From: Methylococcaceae bacterium
Lineage (GTDB): Bacteria > Pseudomonadota > Gammaproteobacteria > Methylococcales > Methylomonadaceae
Direction of reading: 5' to 3'
NCBI GenBank assembly: GCA_947506075.1
Contig: CANNNN010000131.1
Span: 1 to 7,142 of the forward strand
Length of the DNA: 7,142 nucleotides
Part shown: positions 1-5,948 of the stretch, one piece after another
Position numbering within the stretch: position 1 is the first letter of the stretch
Layout of the letters: each line of letters opens with the position of its first letter
Notes under the pieces: model-generated
Database searches by the model: none
The model's input: the letters and a program-made list of their open reading frames with translations, nothing else
Told to the model about the DNA's origin: nothing
Program-made: the position numbers and the translations under genes

Positions 1-114
1 CCACTGCAAATCAAAGTTAGACCAGTAAAGTCAAAAAGCAGGCCAGTAGAAAACAAAACAGCCACACGCAATATCAAAATAACCGTAGCAACTTTTATTT
101 TTGTCTTATTTTAA
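1..114 (+). CDS. Possible 3' end of a gene entering from the left edge
   Basis: The first plus-strand frame is open from the first base for 37 codons and stops at TAA 112-114. The visible residues are rich in Lys, Arg and Pro, then end in a short hydrophobic run (ITVATFIFVLF). I do not recognise the protein. The main support is context: the stop codon overlaps a ribosome binding site (AAGGAG, 113-118) that is correctly spaced from an ATG at 126, an arrangement typical of adjacent genes in an operon. A 37-codon open frame can arise by chance, and one minus-strand frame is also open here. The hydrophobic end is too short for a full membrane helix, so the gene could be truncated. Confidence 0.27.
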   Translation, partial: PLQIKVRPVKSKSRPVENKTATRNIKITVATFIFVLF

Positions 115-118
115 GGAG
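113..118 (+). promoter_or_regulatory. Ribosome binding site for an 11-codon ORF
   Basis: AAGGAG lies 7 bases upstream of the ATG at 126-128, which is good Shine-Dalgarno sequence and spacing. It overlaps the TAA of the preceding open frame. No other plus-strand gene in the window could use it. Confidence 0.35.
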
Positions 119-125
119 CCGGACC

Positions 126-161
126 ATGTCTAATTATATCCCTGCCTCAGATCTTGAGTAA
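126..161 (+). CDS. Very short ORF (11 codons) behind a strong RBS
   Basis: ATG 126-128 opens a frame encoding MSNYIPASDLE, stopping at TAA 159-161. It could be a real micropeptide, a leader peptide, or the first codons of a gene cut short by an early stop. No homology is recognised. It ends 29 bases before the converging stop codon of the RlpA-like gene. The good ribosome binding site is the only positive evidence; the length alone proves nothing. Confidence 0.2.
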   Translation: MSNYIPASDLE

Positions 162-190
162 CCGTCATTACCCAATCGGTGGCCCAGGGC

Positions 191-727
191 TTAATCATAG
201 TCAGCCAAGCTGCCGATATACTCAACTTTTACTTTAGCCAGTCCATGCAGGCCGATTTCTTTTGCCGCGCCGTGTGATAAATCAATCAGCCTGTTTTTCT
301 TGAAAGGGCCTCTATCGTTAACCAATACAACGATAGATCGACCATTGTGCAAATTGGTCACCCGTACTTTACTGGGTAATGGCAATGTTTTGTGCGCTGC
401 CGTGTGGGTGTGTGCTTTAAAGCGGGTACCCATGGAGGTGCGGTTGCCTGATTCATTGCCATACCATGAAGCTATACCCTGCTCACTGTATCCTGCCGCT
501 GAAGTCATAGGATAATAGGTTTTGCCCTTGACAGTATAAGGTCGGTTATACGCTGCTTTATGACGTGAGACAGGGCCGCTTGAGGCTTGAGGTGCTGTTG
601 TGGGGCTTAATAACGGGAGTTCGGAAGCGCATCCGCTAAACAAGACGGCTAAAAGCATTACCAGGCCATGACGTCCGTGTCGCGAACAAAACCTGACACT
701 ATAAAAATAGTGGGAATGGTACATCAT
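191..727 (-). CDS. rlpA: RlpA-like double-psi beta-barrel lipoprotein, no SPOR domain
   Basis: RlpA proteins are outer-membrane lipoproteins; the best-studied member is a lytic transglycosylase that cuts peptidoglycan strands lacking stem peptides. This 178-residue protein has a basic N-terminus, a hydrophobic stretch (about 21-31) and a lipobox LFSGC with the lipidated Cys at 33. A polar linker (34-83) is followed by the DPBB domain (about 84-173), with GIASWYG (84-90), TAAHKTLPLPSKVRVTNL (109-126), NGRSIVVLVNDRGPF (128-142) and LIDLSHGAAKEIG (147-159). Of the three residues proposed as catalytic in Pseudomonas RlpA (Glu, His, Asp spaced 11 and 26 apart), His112 and Asp138 are present, but the Glu position is Thr101. 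There is no C-terminal SPOR domain, so it is shorter than classical RlpA and not obviously septum-targeted. GAGGAG sits 3 bases from the first ATG (727) and 6 from the second (724); the second is the likelier start. The family call is firm; enzymatic activity is uncertain. Confidence 0.93.
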   Translation of the reverse strand: MMYHSHYFYSVRFCSRHGRHGLVMLLAVLFSGCASELPLLSPTTAPQASSGPVSRHKAAYNRPYTVKGKTYYPMTSAAGYSEQGIASWYGNESGNRTSMGTRFKAHTHTAAHKTLPLPSKVRVTNLHNGRSIVVLVNDRGPFKKNRLIDLSHGAAKEIGLHGLAKVKVEYIGSLADYD

Positions 728-730
728 TAT

Positions 731-736
731 CTCCTC
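731..736 (-). promoter_or_regulatory. RBS of the RlpA-like gene, favours the second ATG
   Basis: On the minus strand GAGGAG is followed by ATA and two consecutive ATG codons. Spacing is 3 bases to the first ATG (725-727) and 6 to the second (722-724), so translation probably starts at 724 and the protein loses one Met. Confidence 0.7.
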
Positions 737-858
737 AGGTTATGCGAGGCTTAATAGATCTATCACCCCCAGTCCAACAGCAATCATTGACGAATAAGGT
801 GTGAACATAGCCCTACTGTTTGGGTCGAGCTATGCTCTGAATCTAAAACAAAAACGAT

Positions 859-1137
859 TTATTTCATCATTGATTTTCTAAATTTTTTATTCAATTTGGC
901 ATTGGCATCTTGAGAGTATTGAGCCGCTTGATTAGCCGCAGCTTCTGCAGCGGCTGACTTAGCAGCCGCATCAGCAGCTGTAGCCTGTGCGTTGGCAGCA
1001 TCTGCAGAGGCTTGCTTCACCGAGCCATCCAGACCATTAAGTTGCGTCTGTAAGTTTTCAACATCTGAATTAGTTGCGCAAGCCGTAACCAGGCTGAAAG
1101 CCAGAACAATCATTGCTAATTTTATTACTTTTTTCAT
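859..1137 (-). CDS. lpp: Lpp/OprI-type alanine-zipper outer-membrane lipoprotein
   Basis: This 92-residue protein fits the murein lipoprotein family, small trimeric coiled-coil lipoproteins that tether the outer membrane to peptidoglycan. Seen directly: a lipoprotein signal peptide (MKK, then hydrophobic 6-18) with lipobox LVTAC and lipidated Cys20; a short polar segment; then an extremely Ala-rich helical region (about 42-77) matching the alanine-zipper pattern; and a basic tail ending in Lys92. In Lpp the C-terminal Lys is the residue joined to peptidoglycan, so covalent attachment is plausible by analogy. It is longer than E. coli Lpp (78 residues as precursor), closer to Pseudomonas OprI. 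Start support is AAGGA (1146-1150), 8 bases from the ATG. It stands alone, 131 bases upstream of the RlpA-like gene on the same strand. Both are envelope lipoproteins, but I cannot show that they are co-transcribed. Confidence 0.88.
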   Translation of the reverse strand: MKKVIKLAMIVLAFSLVTACATNSDVENLQTQLNGLDGSVKQASADAANAQATAADAAAKSAAAEAAANQAAQYSQDANAKLNKKFRKSMMK

Positions 1138-1145
1138 ATTATTTT

Positions 1146-1150
1146 TCCTT
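1146..1150 (-). promoter_or_regulatory. RBS of the Lpp-like gene
   Basis: On the minus strand AAGGA precedes the ATG (1135-1137) by 8 bases, confirming this start. A weak promoter-like pair lies further upstream (TTGCTC near 1193-1198, TAATAG near 1172-1177, 15-base spacer), but it is too poor to call. Confidence 0.65.
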
Positions 1151-1213
1151 ACTAAAAATGATGACTCTAAACTATTACATTAGGATGCATTCGAGCAATT
1201 AACTTTACGGCTC

Positions 1214-1247
1214 CATAGGGATTTATGTAAGCGTTCATACCCCTATG
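1214..1247. repeat. Imperfectly spaced inverted repeat upstream of the Lpp-like gene
   Basis: CATAGGG (1214-1220) and CCCTATG (1241-1247) are perfect 7-base inverted arms around a 20-base spacer, lying 77-110 bases before the Lpp-like start codon. No T-run follows, so it is not a convincing terminator. It could be a binding site or part of the neighbouring repeat element. Confidence 0.35.
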
Positions 1248-1269
1248 CAGATTATGCTGGACAGGAAAC

Positions 1270-1314
1270 TGGAGCCTCCAAGACCGCATTCCCAAGCTGG
1301 AGCTTGGGAATGCG
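1270..1314. repeat. Compact double-palindrome element (REP/MITE-like)
   Basis: The core is a perfect inverted repeat with 14-base arms (1285-1298 and 1301-1314) and only GG between them; the left arm contains GCATTCCCAAGCT. Immediately to its left TGGAG-C-CTCCA (1270-1280) is a second small perfect palindrome. Transcribed from either strand this would fold into a strong hairpin. No T-tract follows on either strand, so it is not a classical terminator. Its compactness and intergenic position resemble dispersed REP-type elements, often linked to RAYT transposases, but no transposase is present here. ACAGGA occurs on both sides (1261-1266 and 1321-1326), which may be chance. Confidence 0.7.
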
Positions 1315-1573
1315 CGAACAACAGGATAAAGATTACATTAACAAGATGAAAATAAAACTGCTTATTTAATTAAGATTAGATGAACCCTCGTTTTTAATAG
1401 ACCTGAATTCGCTATTAACTCCAATATTATTGAGCTTCCATCGAGTAAAATATAGCTTACATAATAGGGATCGGCTGATGTCATTGAAGAAAATGATGTT
1501 GCTTATGCAACAGGGGAGGTGCATCTATATCTCAGGCATTGCCGATATCTGCTCTAAAGCAATTCCATTTAAA

Positions 1574-3847
1574 TTAAAAAATTATTATTTTATTCTCATC
1601 AAGAACTTCGCCTATGACACGCGATCTAGAGACACTGTTTCGATAAAGAGCCCTAAGGCAGTCATCGGTCTGATGAGATGGGACTGAAAATAAAAGCCCC
1701 CCGCTGGTTTGGGGATCAAACAGCGCGGGAAAGTTTTGAACGCTCACATCGGCGCTGAGCACGGAACTCAAAGAGGCATGATTTTTACTGGCTAGCGATG
1801 CAAAATAGCCTTTTTCAAACAATTCACCAACACCATCAAATAAGGGGATAGACTTGTAATTTATTTTAATACCTAAAGCGTGATCGTTATTTTTTCCCAG
1901 CATCTCAAACGCATGGCCTAATAGACCGAAGCCCGTAATATCTGTGCAACCGGAAACAGCAAAGCTCTTGATGACTTCCATGGCTATTTTATTGGATTGC
2001 AGCATGCTTGAAAGAACCTCATCTACCAGTCTGCCATTGGCTTGGGCAAGCATATTGGCGGCAAAGACAACGCCGGTGCCTATCGGTTTGGTGAGTATCA
2101 AGCAGTTTCCTGCTTGAGTAAGCTGTTTTCTTAAAACCCGTTCCGGCGCCACTTCCCCCTGGACTGCAATTGAAATGGCCAGTTCTGCTCCCTCACCGGT
2201 GTGCCCACCGACCAGAGAGGCAGCGCTTTTGGTTAGAATATCCAGCACCCCCGACATGACCTGAAAAACATCTTCTTGCTGAATTTTATTGTTTGCGGCG
2301 ACTAGTGTTAAGCCGACTTGCGCAGTCTTGGCATCACCGCCCATCGCGTAAACATCGCTTAACGCATGCTGGGTTGCAATTTGGCCCAACAGATAAGGAT
2401 CTGAAATAAACGCGCGAAACTGATCGATACTCTGCAGACAAAGGCTATGTTCGGAAAATCGGGTCAACGCACAGTCTTCCCCAGCGTCAACACCCAGCAA
2501 CACAGTATCATCTTTAGGAATATTGAGTTTATTCAGGCTTAACGCTAAGGTGGAAGCCGCGAGCTTACTGCCGCAACCGCCGCAGGTATTACTTTCCCAA
2601 TCCTCAGGAACCAGTGTAGTCTGCGGTGTCGGCATGACCTTATTAAAATACTTGGGTTTCATGCTAAAAGTCCTGGCTTGAAAACGCTGCATAAAGCGTC
2701 TGTCGATCCCGTCTTTAACTGTCCACAGTAATGAGGGCCACAACCATCTGAGTAGGGATGCGCTATCCTGATGAACCAGGGCTTTATGGTCACCAATAGC
2801 GATTAGAGACAGCACATTCTTTTTTGGATAAAAGGTTTTTAACGCGCATTGTCCGTTGAAAAAAGCGCGGATATTGTATTCAAGCACCCTCCCCTGCCGG
2901 ACCGCATAAACGCCCGCCTTCTTCAATGGTGCTGGAGAAAAGTGTATGCAATCTCCGCCGGCAAACAGACCTGTTTCATTTTCAACCAGCAGTTTTCCGG
3001 TGACTCTTACAAAACCGTCCGGGTTCACCGGGAGCCCCGACTGTTTAAGCCACGGCGGCGCTGACGCTTGGGTAGCCATCAGAATCCGATAAAAGTCTTG
3101 GATATGAATTCGTCCTTCATCATCCTTCAACACCAACCCATTTTCCTGCTCTGCAAGCACATCGGTATTTTGCAGGATTTTTATGCCCAGTTCTTTGAGT
3201 GTTTTTGATAGCGTTCTTTGGGCTATAAGGTCTTTTGCCGAAACCAGGTATTCATGCCGGTGTATAAGGCACAGGTCGGCATTCCAGTTGTTTTGGTCAA
3301 TTAACATTTTCAGAATAATCGATATTTCGACACCGGCGGCACCTGCGCCGACAACGGCGAGCTGTAGCGCAACACTTCCTTTATAAGCCGTTAGGTCGGC
3401 AATCAATTGATCCCAATGGGCGATAAATTTGGAAATAGGTTTCAGCGGAATCAGTTTTATAGCCGCCTCGGGCGATGAGCTTGCTATGCATTTAGGCGCT
3501 ATGCCCACATTAATGGACGCACAGTCGTAACCGACTTCGGCTCTGTTTTCCAACTGGATTTTTTTCCGTTGCGGATCGATGCCGATGATTTTGGCCTTAA
3601 TAAAACGCTGGCCAAGTTCCTCGCAGATTCGTCTTAAATCAAAATGACAATCTTCATAAGAATAATAGCCCGCCAAATGACCGGGTATCATCCCTGAATA
3701 AGGCGAATGGGTCTGATCGGATATTAAGGTGATTCTAAGTCCACCTATCGGCTTCATGGACAGCATCTTCAAGACCTGAATATTGGCATGACCACCGCCC
3801 AGTAAAACCAGGTCTGAAACAATAGGGCTAGTGTTATTATTCATCAT
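1574..3847 (-). CDS. selD: Flavoprotein oxidoreductase-selenophosphate synthetase fusion
   Basis: The C-terminal half (about 415-757) is SelD, which makes selenophosphate from selenide and ATP. The active-site motif CGGCGSK (422-428) has Cys425 (TGC, so not selenocysteine) and Lys428, matching E. coli Cys17/Lys20. Further SelD motifs are GVDAGEDCAL (452-461), DPYLLGQ (483-489), LSDVYAMGG (496-504), GGHTGEGAE (547-555), TDITGFGLLGH (635-645) and DPQTSGGLLF (711-720). The N-terminal half (about 10-395) is a two-dinucleotide-fold flavoprotein: an FAD motif LLGGGHANIQ (15-24), YSGMIPGHLAGYY (50-62), an NAD(P)H-type fold VVGAGAAGVE (165-174) and the second FAD motif LFAGGDC (294-300). It resembles the Ndh-2-like family known as an N-terminal partner of SelD (TIGR03169). 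No CxxC or CxxxxC redox pair is evident near the FAD motif, so disulfide reductase chemistry is unlikely. At 757 residues it is about twice the length of ordinary SelD. It starts inside the end of mnmH (11-base overlap) without a strong RBS, suggesting coupled translation. M1 (3847) and M2 (3844) cannot be separated. Domain assignment is firm; the role of the N-terminal half is unknown. Confidence 0.96.
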   Translation of the reverse strand: MMNNNTSPIVSDLVLLGGGHANIQVLKMLSMKPIGGLRITLISDQTHSPYSGMIPGHLAGYYSYEDCHFDLRRICEELGQRFIKAKIIGIDPQRKKIQLENRAEVGYDCASINVGIAPKCIASSSPEAAIKLIPLKPISKFIAHWDQLIADLTAYKGSVALQLAVVGAGAAGVEISIILKMLIDQNNWNADLCLIHRHEYLVSAKDLIAQRTLSKTLKELGIKILQNTDVLAEQENGLVLKDDEGRIHIQDFYRILMATQASAPPWLKQSGLPVNPDGFVRVTGKLLVENETGLFAGGDCIHFSPAPLKKAGVYAVRQGRVLEYNIRAFFNGQCALKTFYPKKNVLSLIAIGDHKALVHQDSASLLRWLWPSLLWTVKDGIDRRFMQRFQARTFSMKPKYFNKVMPTPQTTLVPEDWESNTCGGCGSKLAASTLALSLNKLNIPKDDTVLLGVDAGEDCALTRFSEHSLCLQSIDQFRAFISDPYLLGQIATQHALSDVYAMGGDAKTAQVGLTLVAANNKIQQEDVFQVMSGVLDILTKSAASLVGGHTGEGAELAISIAVQGEVAPERVLRKQLTQAGNCLILTKPIGTGVVFAANMLAQANGRLVDEVLSSMLQSNKIAMEVIKSFAVSGCTDITGFGLLGHAFEMLGKNNDHALGIKINYKSIPLFDGVGELFEKGYFASLASKNHASLSSVLSADVSVQNFPALFDPQTSGGLLFSVPSHQTDDCLRALYRNSVSRSRVIGEVLDENKIIIF

Positions 3848-4919
3848 GCAGTTGCGTCAAAAAGTCCAAACAGTCCTGCCATATACCTTTAAACAAGATC
3901 TTTCGTGACTTTAACGACAGCGAATGAAGATAAAGTTTGTCGTAATAATGCGTCAGCAAACGTTCAATCCAGTCTAGGTAAGCGTCTGTAGAGCTTTCAT
4001 CCAGCGCATCGAATTGAAATGAGTAGCGCAGCAGATTTTTAATGTTATCGCACTCCAGTCCGCCCAGCTTATTCCTGATCCGTTCGATATTTTTGGCGAA
4101 ACTGATTTCCAGTTCAGCTAACGGCATGCCGTTAGCAAAAGGCGTTTGGATATATTCCTTAAAGATCTCCAACGCCCGAAGCCGCGCTGGCGTTGCTATC
4201 ATCACCATCGGCGCCGAGACCATGCGCGCATAAAACAGATCAGGAACATGACATCGGCCGATATTGGGGCTTTCATCCTCAAGCACATAATTATCAGCGA
4301 CGACATAAAGAGCTTGCGCCAACTTGTTTTCAAACGTGGCTTGTTGAGGCTGGCTTGCGCCAAAATGCGCCCCGAAAGCGCTGCCTCTGTGCCTGGCAAG
4401 CGCTTCAAGATCGACAAAGTGCCGAAGCTTATGAATCAAGCGGGTTTTTCCCGTCCCTGTCATGCCGGACAGGACGACAAAAGGCACAGGATTGTCAATA
4501 ACCTTGAGCGCCTCGTGCCTTAAACCTTTATAGCCGGAATCAACCCGAACAACGTCAAGCCCGTTTTGATAGACCCACTCCTGTGCTAATCGGGATCGCA
4601 GTCCGCCACGCCAGCAAAAGATCAACGCAGTTTGTTGCGGATGGCTTTTAATCGATTCGCACCACTGCTGGATCATCAGATCCTTGTAATTGCCGCTGAC
4701 CAGTTTATGCCCTAGCACCTTGGCGACTTCAGAGCCTTCGGTTTTATAAATGATACCCACTTCATGACGATGGGCATCTGAAAGTATCGGGCTATTTATG
4801 GTATTTTCAAAGTGCGCTTGTCGATATTCGCCTTCCGACCTTACATCAAGCGCAGCCGCTAGCTTATGGCTACAAAGCAGTCTAAAAGCCTCGGCAGCGG
4901 AGATAGAGGGGTGATTCAT
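3837..4919 (-). CDS. mnmH: tRNA 2-selenouridine synthase MnmH (SelU/YbbB)
   Basis: MnmH converts 2-thiouridine at the wobble position (34) of tRNA-Lys, -Glu and -Gln to 2-selenouridine using selenophosphate, via an S-geranyl intermediate. The 360-residue length is typical. The N-terminal rhodanese domain (about 8-130) contains LDVRSEGEY (24-32) and the active-site loop FCWRGGLRSR (101-110), with catalytic Cys102 corresponding to E. coli Cys97. The second domain carries a P-loop GMTGTGKT (152-159) and the family motifs RHRGSAFG (176-183) and EDESPNIGR (214-222). It is the first gene of a two-gene unit: its last 11 bases overlap the SelD fusion, so selenophosphate supply and use are co-expressed. 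No strong Shine-Dalgarno precedes the ATG at 4919; the nearest upstream ATG meets a stop after four codons, which supports this start. No selA or selB is visible in the window. Confidence 0.96.
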   Translation of the reverse strand: MNHPSISAAEAFRLLCSHKLAAALDVRSEGEYRQAHFENTINSPILSDAHRHEVGIIYKTEGSEVAKVLGHKLVSGNYKDLMIQQWCESIKSHPQQTALIFCWRGGLRSRLAQEWVYQNGLDVVRVDSGYKGLRHEALKVIDNPVPFVVLSGMTGTGKTRLIHKLRHFVDLEALARHRGSAFGAHFGASQPQQATFENKLAQALYVVADNYVLEDESPNIGRCHVPDLFYARMVSAPMVMIATPARLRALEIFKEYIQTPFANGMPLAELEISFAKNIERIRNKLGGLECDNIKNLLRYSFQFDALDESSTDAYLDWIERLLTHYYDKLYLHSLSLKSRKILFKGIWQDCLDFLTQLHDE

Positions 4920-4990
4920 ATTTAATAAAGGATCATGGCTGACAATTTCAGGTCTTAATATAACAACAATTAGAGCCTAAGACAGCATAT

Positions 4991-5008
4991 GAACATTATT
5001 CAATGTTC
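4991..5008. repeat. Hairpin-forming inverted repeat between exporter and mnmH
   Basis: GAACATT-ATTC-AATGTTC is a perfect inverted repeat with 7-base arms and a 4-base loop. It lies 22 bases past the stop codon of the ABC ATPase gene and 72 bases before the mnmH start. As RNA it could form a modest hairpin, but no U-run follows, so terminator function is doubtful. A dyad of this size could also be a repressor site controlling the selenium operon. Confidence 0.4.
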
Positions 5009-5030
5009 GTTCGCTGGCACTTCTCTGTAC

Positions 5031-5948
5031 TTACGCGCTAAAAAAAAGTTTTTCTTCCAGGGTCTTGCCGTGGTTCAACTGCCGATATTGCCACTGATTA
5101 ACTTGGAGACACTGCATCAGCTGCAGATCCATAGTGGGTTGCAGTTCAGCGTTGTAGGCGACGACGAATTCATTTTTTTGTGGGTTAGTGACCTGCAAGA
5201 CACCTGCTAGCGCCTTCAGTTTAGCCGTCACTTCCTGTGCCGGACAGGACTCCATTTGTAGGGTAATAAACCGGGTGACGGATTGTTGTTCGTTGAGGTG
5301 TCTCGTCTCTGTCTGCATTCTGCCATTTTCCAGCAGTAATATGCGCAGGCACAGACGGTCAAGTTCAGCCAAATCGTGAGAACTGATGATAAAGGTTGTC
5401 GCTGACGATTGTTCTGCAATGATAGCCCTTACCGTTCGTACATTCACAGGATCAAGTCCGGCCGTGGGTTCATCCAGTAATACCAAGGTCGGCTTACCTA
5501 TCATCGCCTGGGCAATCGAGGCCCGTTTAGCCATGCCATGACTCAGCACCCCCGGCTTTTCATCAGCAGCCTCGGTGAGTGCGAAGGCCTCTAAAACCCT
5601 GCCGGCTTCCAGTATTGCCTGTTGTTTAGCGTAGCCTTGTAGTCGAGCATAAAAAACAAGCTGTTCTACCAGGGTAAAACTCGGGTCTAGCCTGGCATCC
5701 TGGGGCAACGCCGAAACCATGCCATTAAGTTGCGCAGCGCCCGGCGGGTAACCAAACAACCTGACAGTCCCGGAACTGGGCTGTAAAAAACCTGCCAAGA
5801 TACTGAGCAAGGTGGTTTTACCTGCGCCATTTGGACCGACTAAACCGATAGGTTCACCCGAGTCCAGTTCAATGTTGACGTCGTTTAGCGCGACTTTACC
5901 CGAATAAACGTGGTTAAGCTGTTGGCATTGAATAATAGCTGTGCTCAT
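5031..5948 (-). CDS. ABC transporter ATP-binding subunit (ABC-2 exporter)
   Basis: This is the cytoplasmic ATPase of an exporter-type ABC system, 305 residues from the chosen start. All catalytic motifs are present: Walker A GPNGAGKTT (38-46), Q-loop Gln83 in LPQDARLD, a signature variant LSHGMAKR (135-142, in place of LSGGQ-type), Walker B LVLLDEP (155-161), D-loop GLD (164-166) and switch His191 in SSHD. The roughly 90 residues after the H-region match the variable C-terminal extension of such ATPases. The frame stays open up to a further ATG at 6038, but that start would overlap the permease by 94 bases and add 30 residues with no ABC similarity. ATG 5948 gives an ATGA overlap with the permease stop, has AAGG 8 bases upstream, and begins right before the conserved N-terminal strand. 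It is translationally coupled to the permease. General resemblance is to the NosF/CcmA-like group; the substrate is unknown. Confidence 0.93.
   Translation of the reverse strand: MSTAIIQCQQLNHVYSGKVALNDVNIELDSGEPIGLVGPNGAGKTTLLSILAGFLQPSSGTVRLFGYPPGAAQLNGMVSALPQDARLDPSFTLVEQLVFYARLQGYAKQQAILEAGRVLEAFALTEAADEKPGVLSHGMAKRASIAQAMIGKPTLVLLDEPTAGLDPVNVRTVRAIIAEQSSATTFIISSHDLAELDRLCLRILLLENGRMQTETRHLNEQQSVTRFITLQMESCPAQEVTAKLKALAGVLQVTNPQKNEFVVAYNAELQPTMDLQLMQCLQVNQWQYRQLNHGKTLEEKLFFSA

Larger units (their letters stand above)
1138..1573. other. Intergenic region with palindromes, no supported gene
   Basis: These 436 bases separate the start of the Lpp-like gene from the stop of the SelD fusion. 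They hold the Lpp ribosome binding site, a 7-base inverted repeat (CATAGGG 1214-1220, CCCTATG 1241-1247), a compact palindromic element (1270-1314) and an AT-rich stretch (about 1320-1430). A plus-strand frame opening at TTG 1430 runs into the SelD gene, but has no convincing start and resembles no family. I see no clear rho-independent terminator for the SelD gene in this stretch. Confidence 0.6.

Noticed and set aside
1..111. Minus-strand open frame with a hydrophobic translation at the left edge
   Set aside because: It has no ATG start. Joining it to the nearby ATG (125-127) needs a frameshift in an A-rich run, and the plus-strand stop-RBS-ATG arrangement fits better.
806..834. CATAGC/GCTATG inverted repeat after the Lpp-like gene as a terminator
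   Set aside because: The stem is only 6 bases, the loop is 17 bases and no T-run follows on either strand.
1430..1687. Plus-strand frame of 85 codons converging on the SelD fusion
   Set aside because: It starts at a TTG without a ribosome binding site, overlaps the conserved end of SelD by over 100 bases, and its product resembles nothing known.
2570..2584. Selenocysteine in the SelD active site
   Set aside because: The codons of the CGGCGSK motif read as TGC cysteine; no in-frame TGA is present.
4146..4523. Long plus-strand frame of 125 codons opposite mnmH
   Set aside because: It lies wholly antisense to conserved mnmH motifs and has no RBS or recognisable domain; it is a shadow of the real gene.
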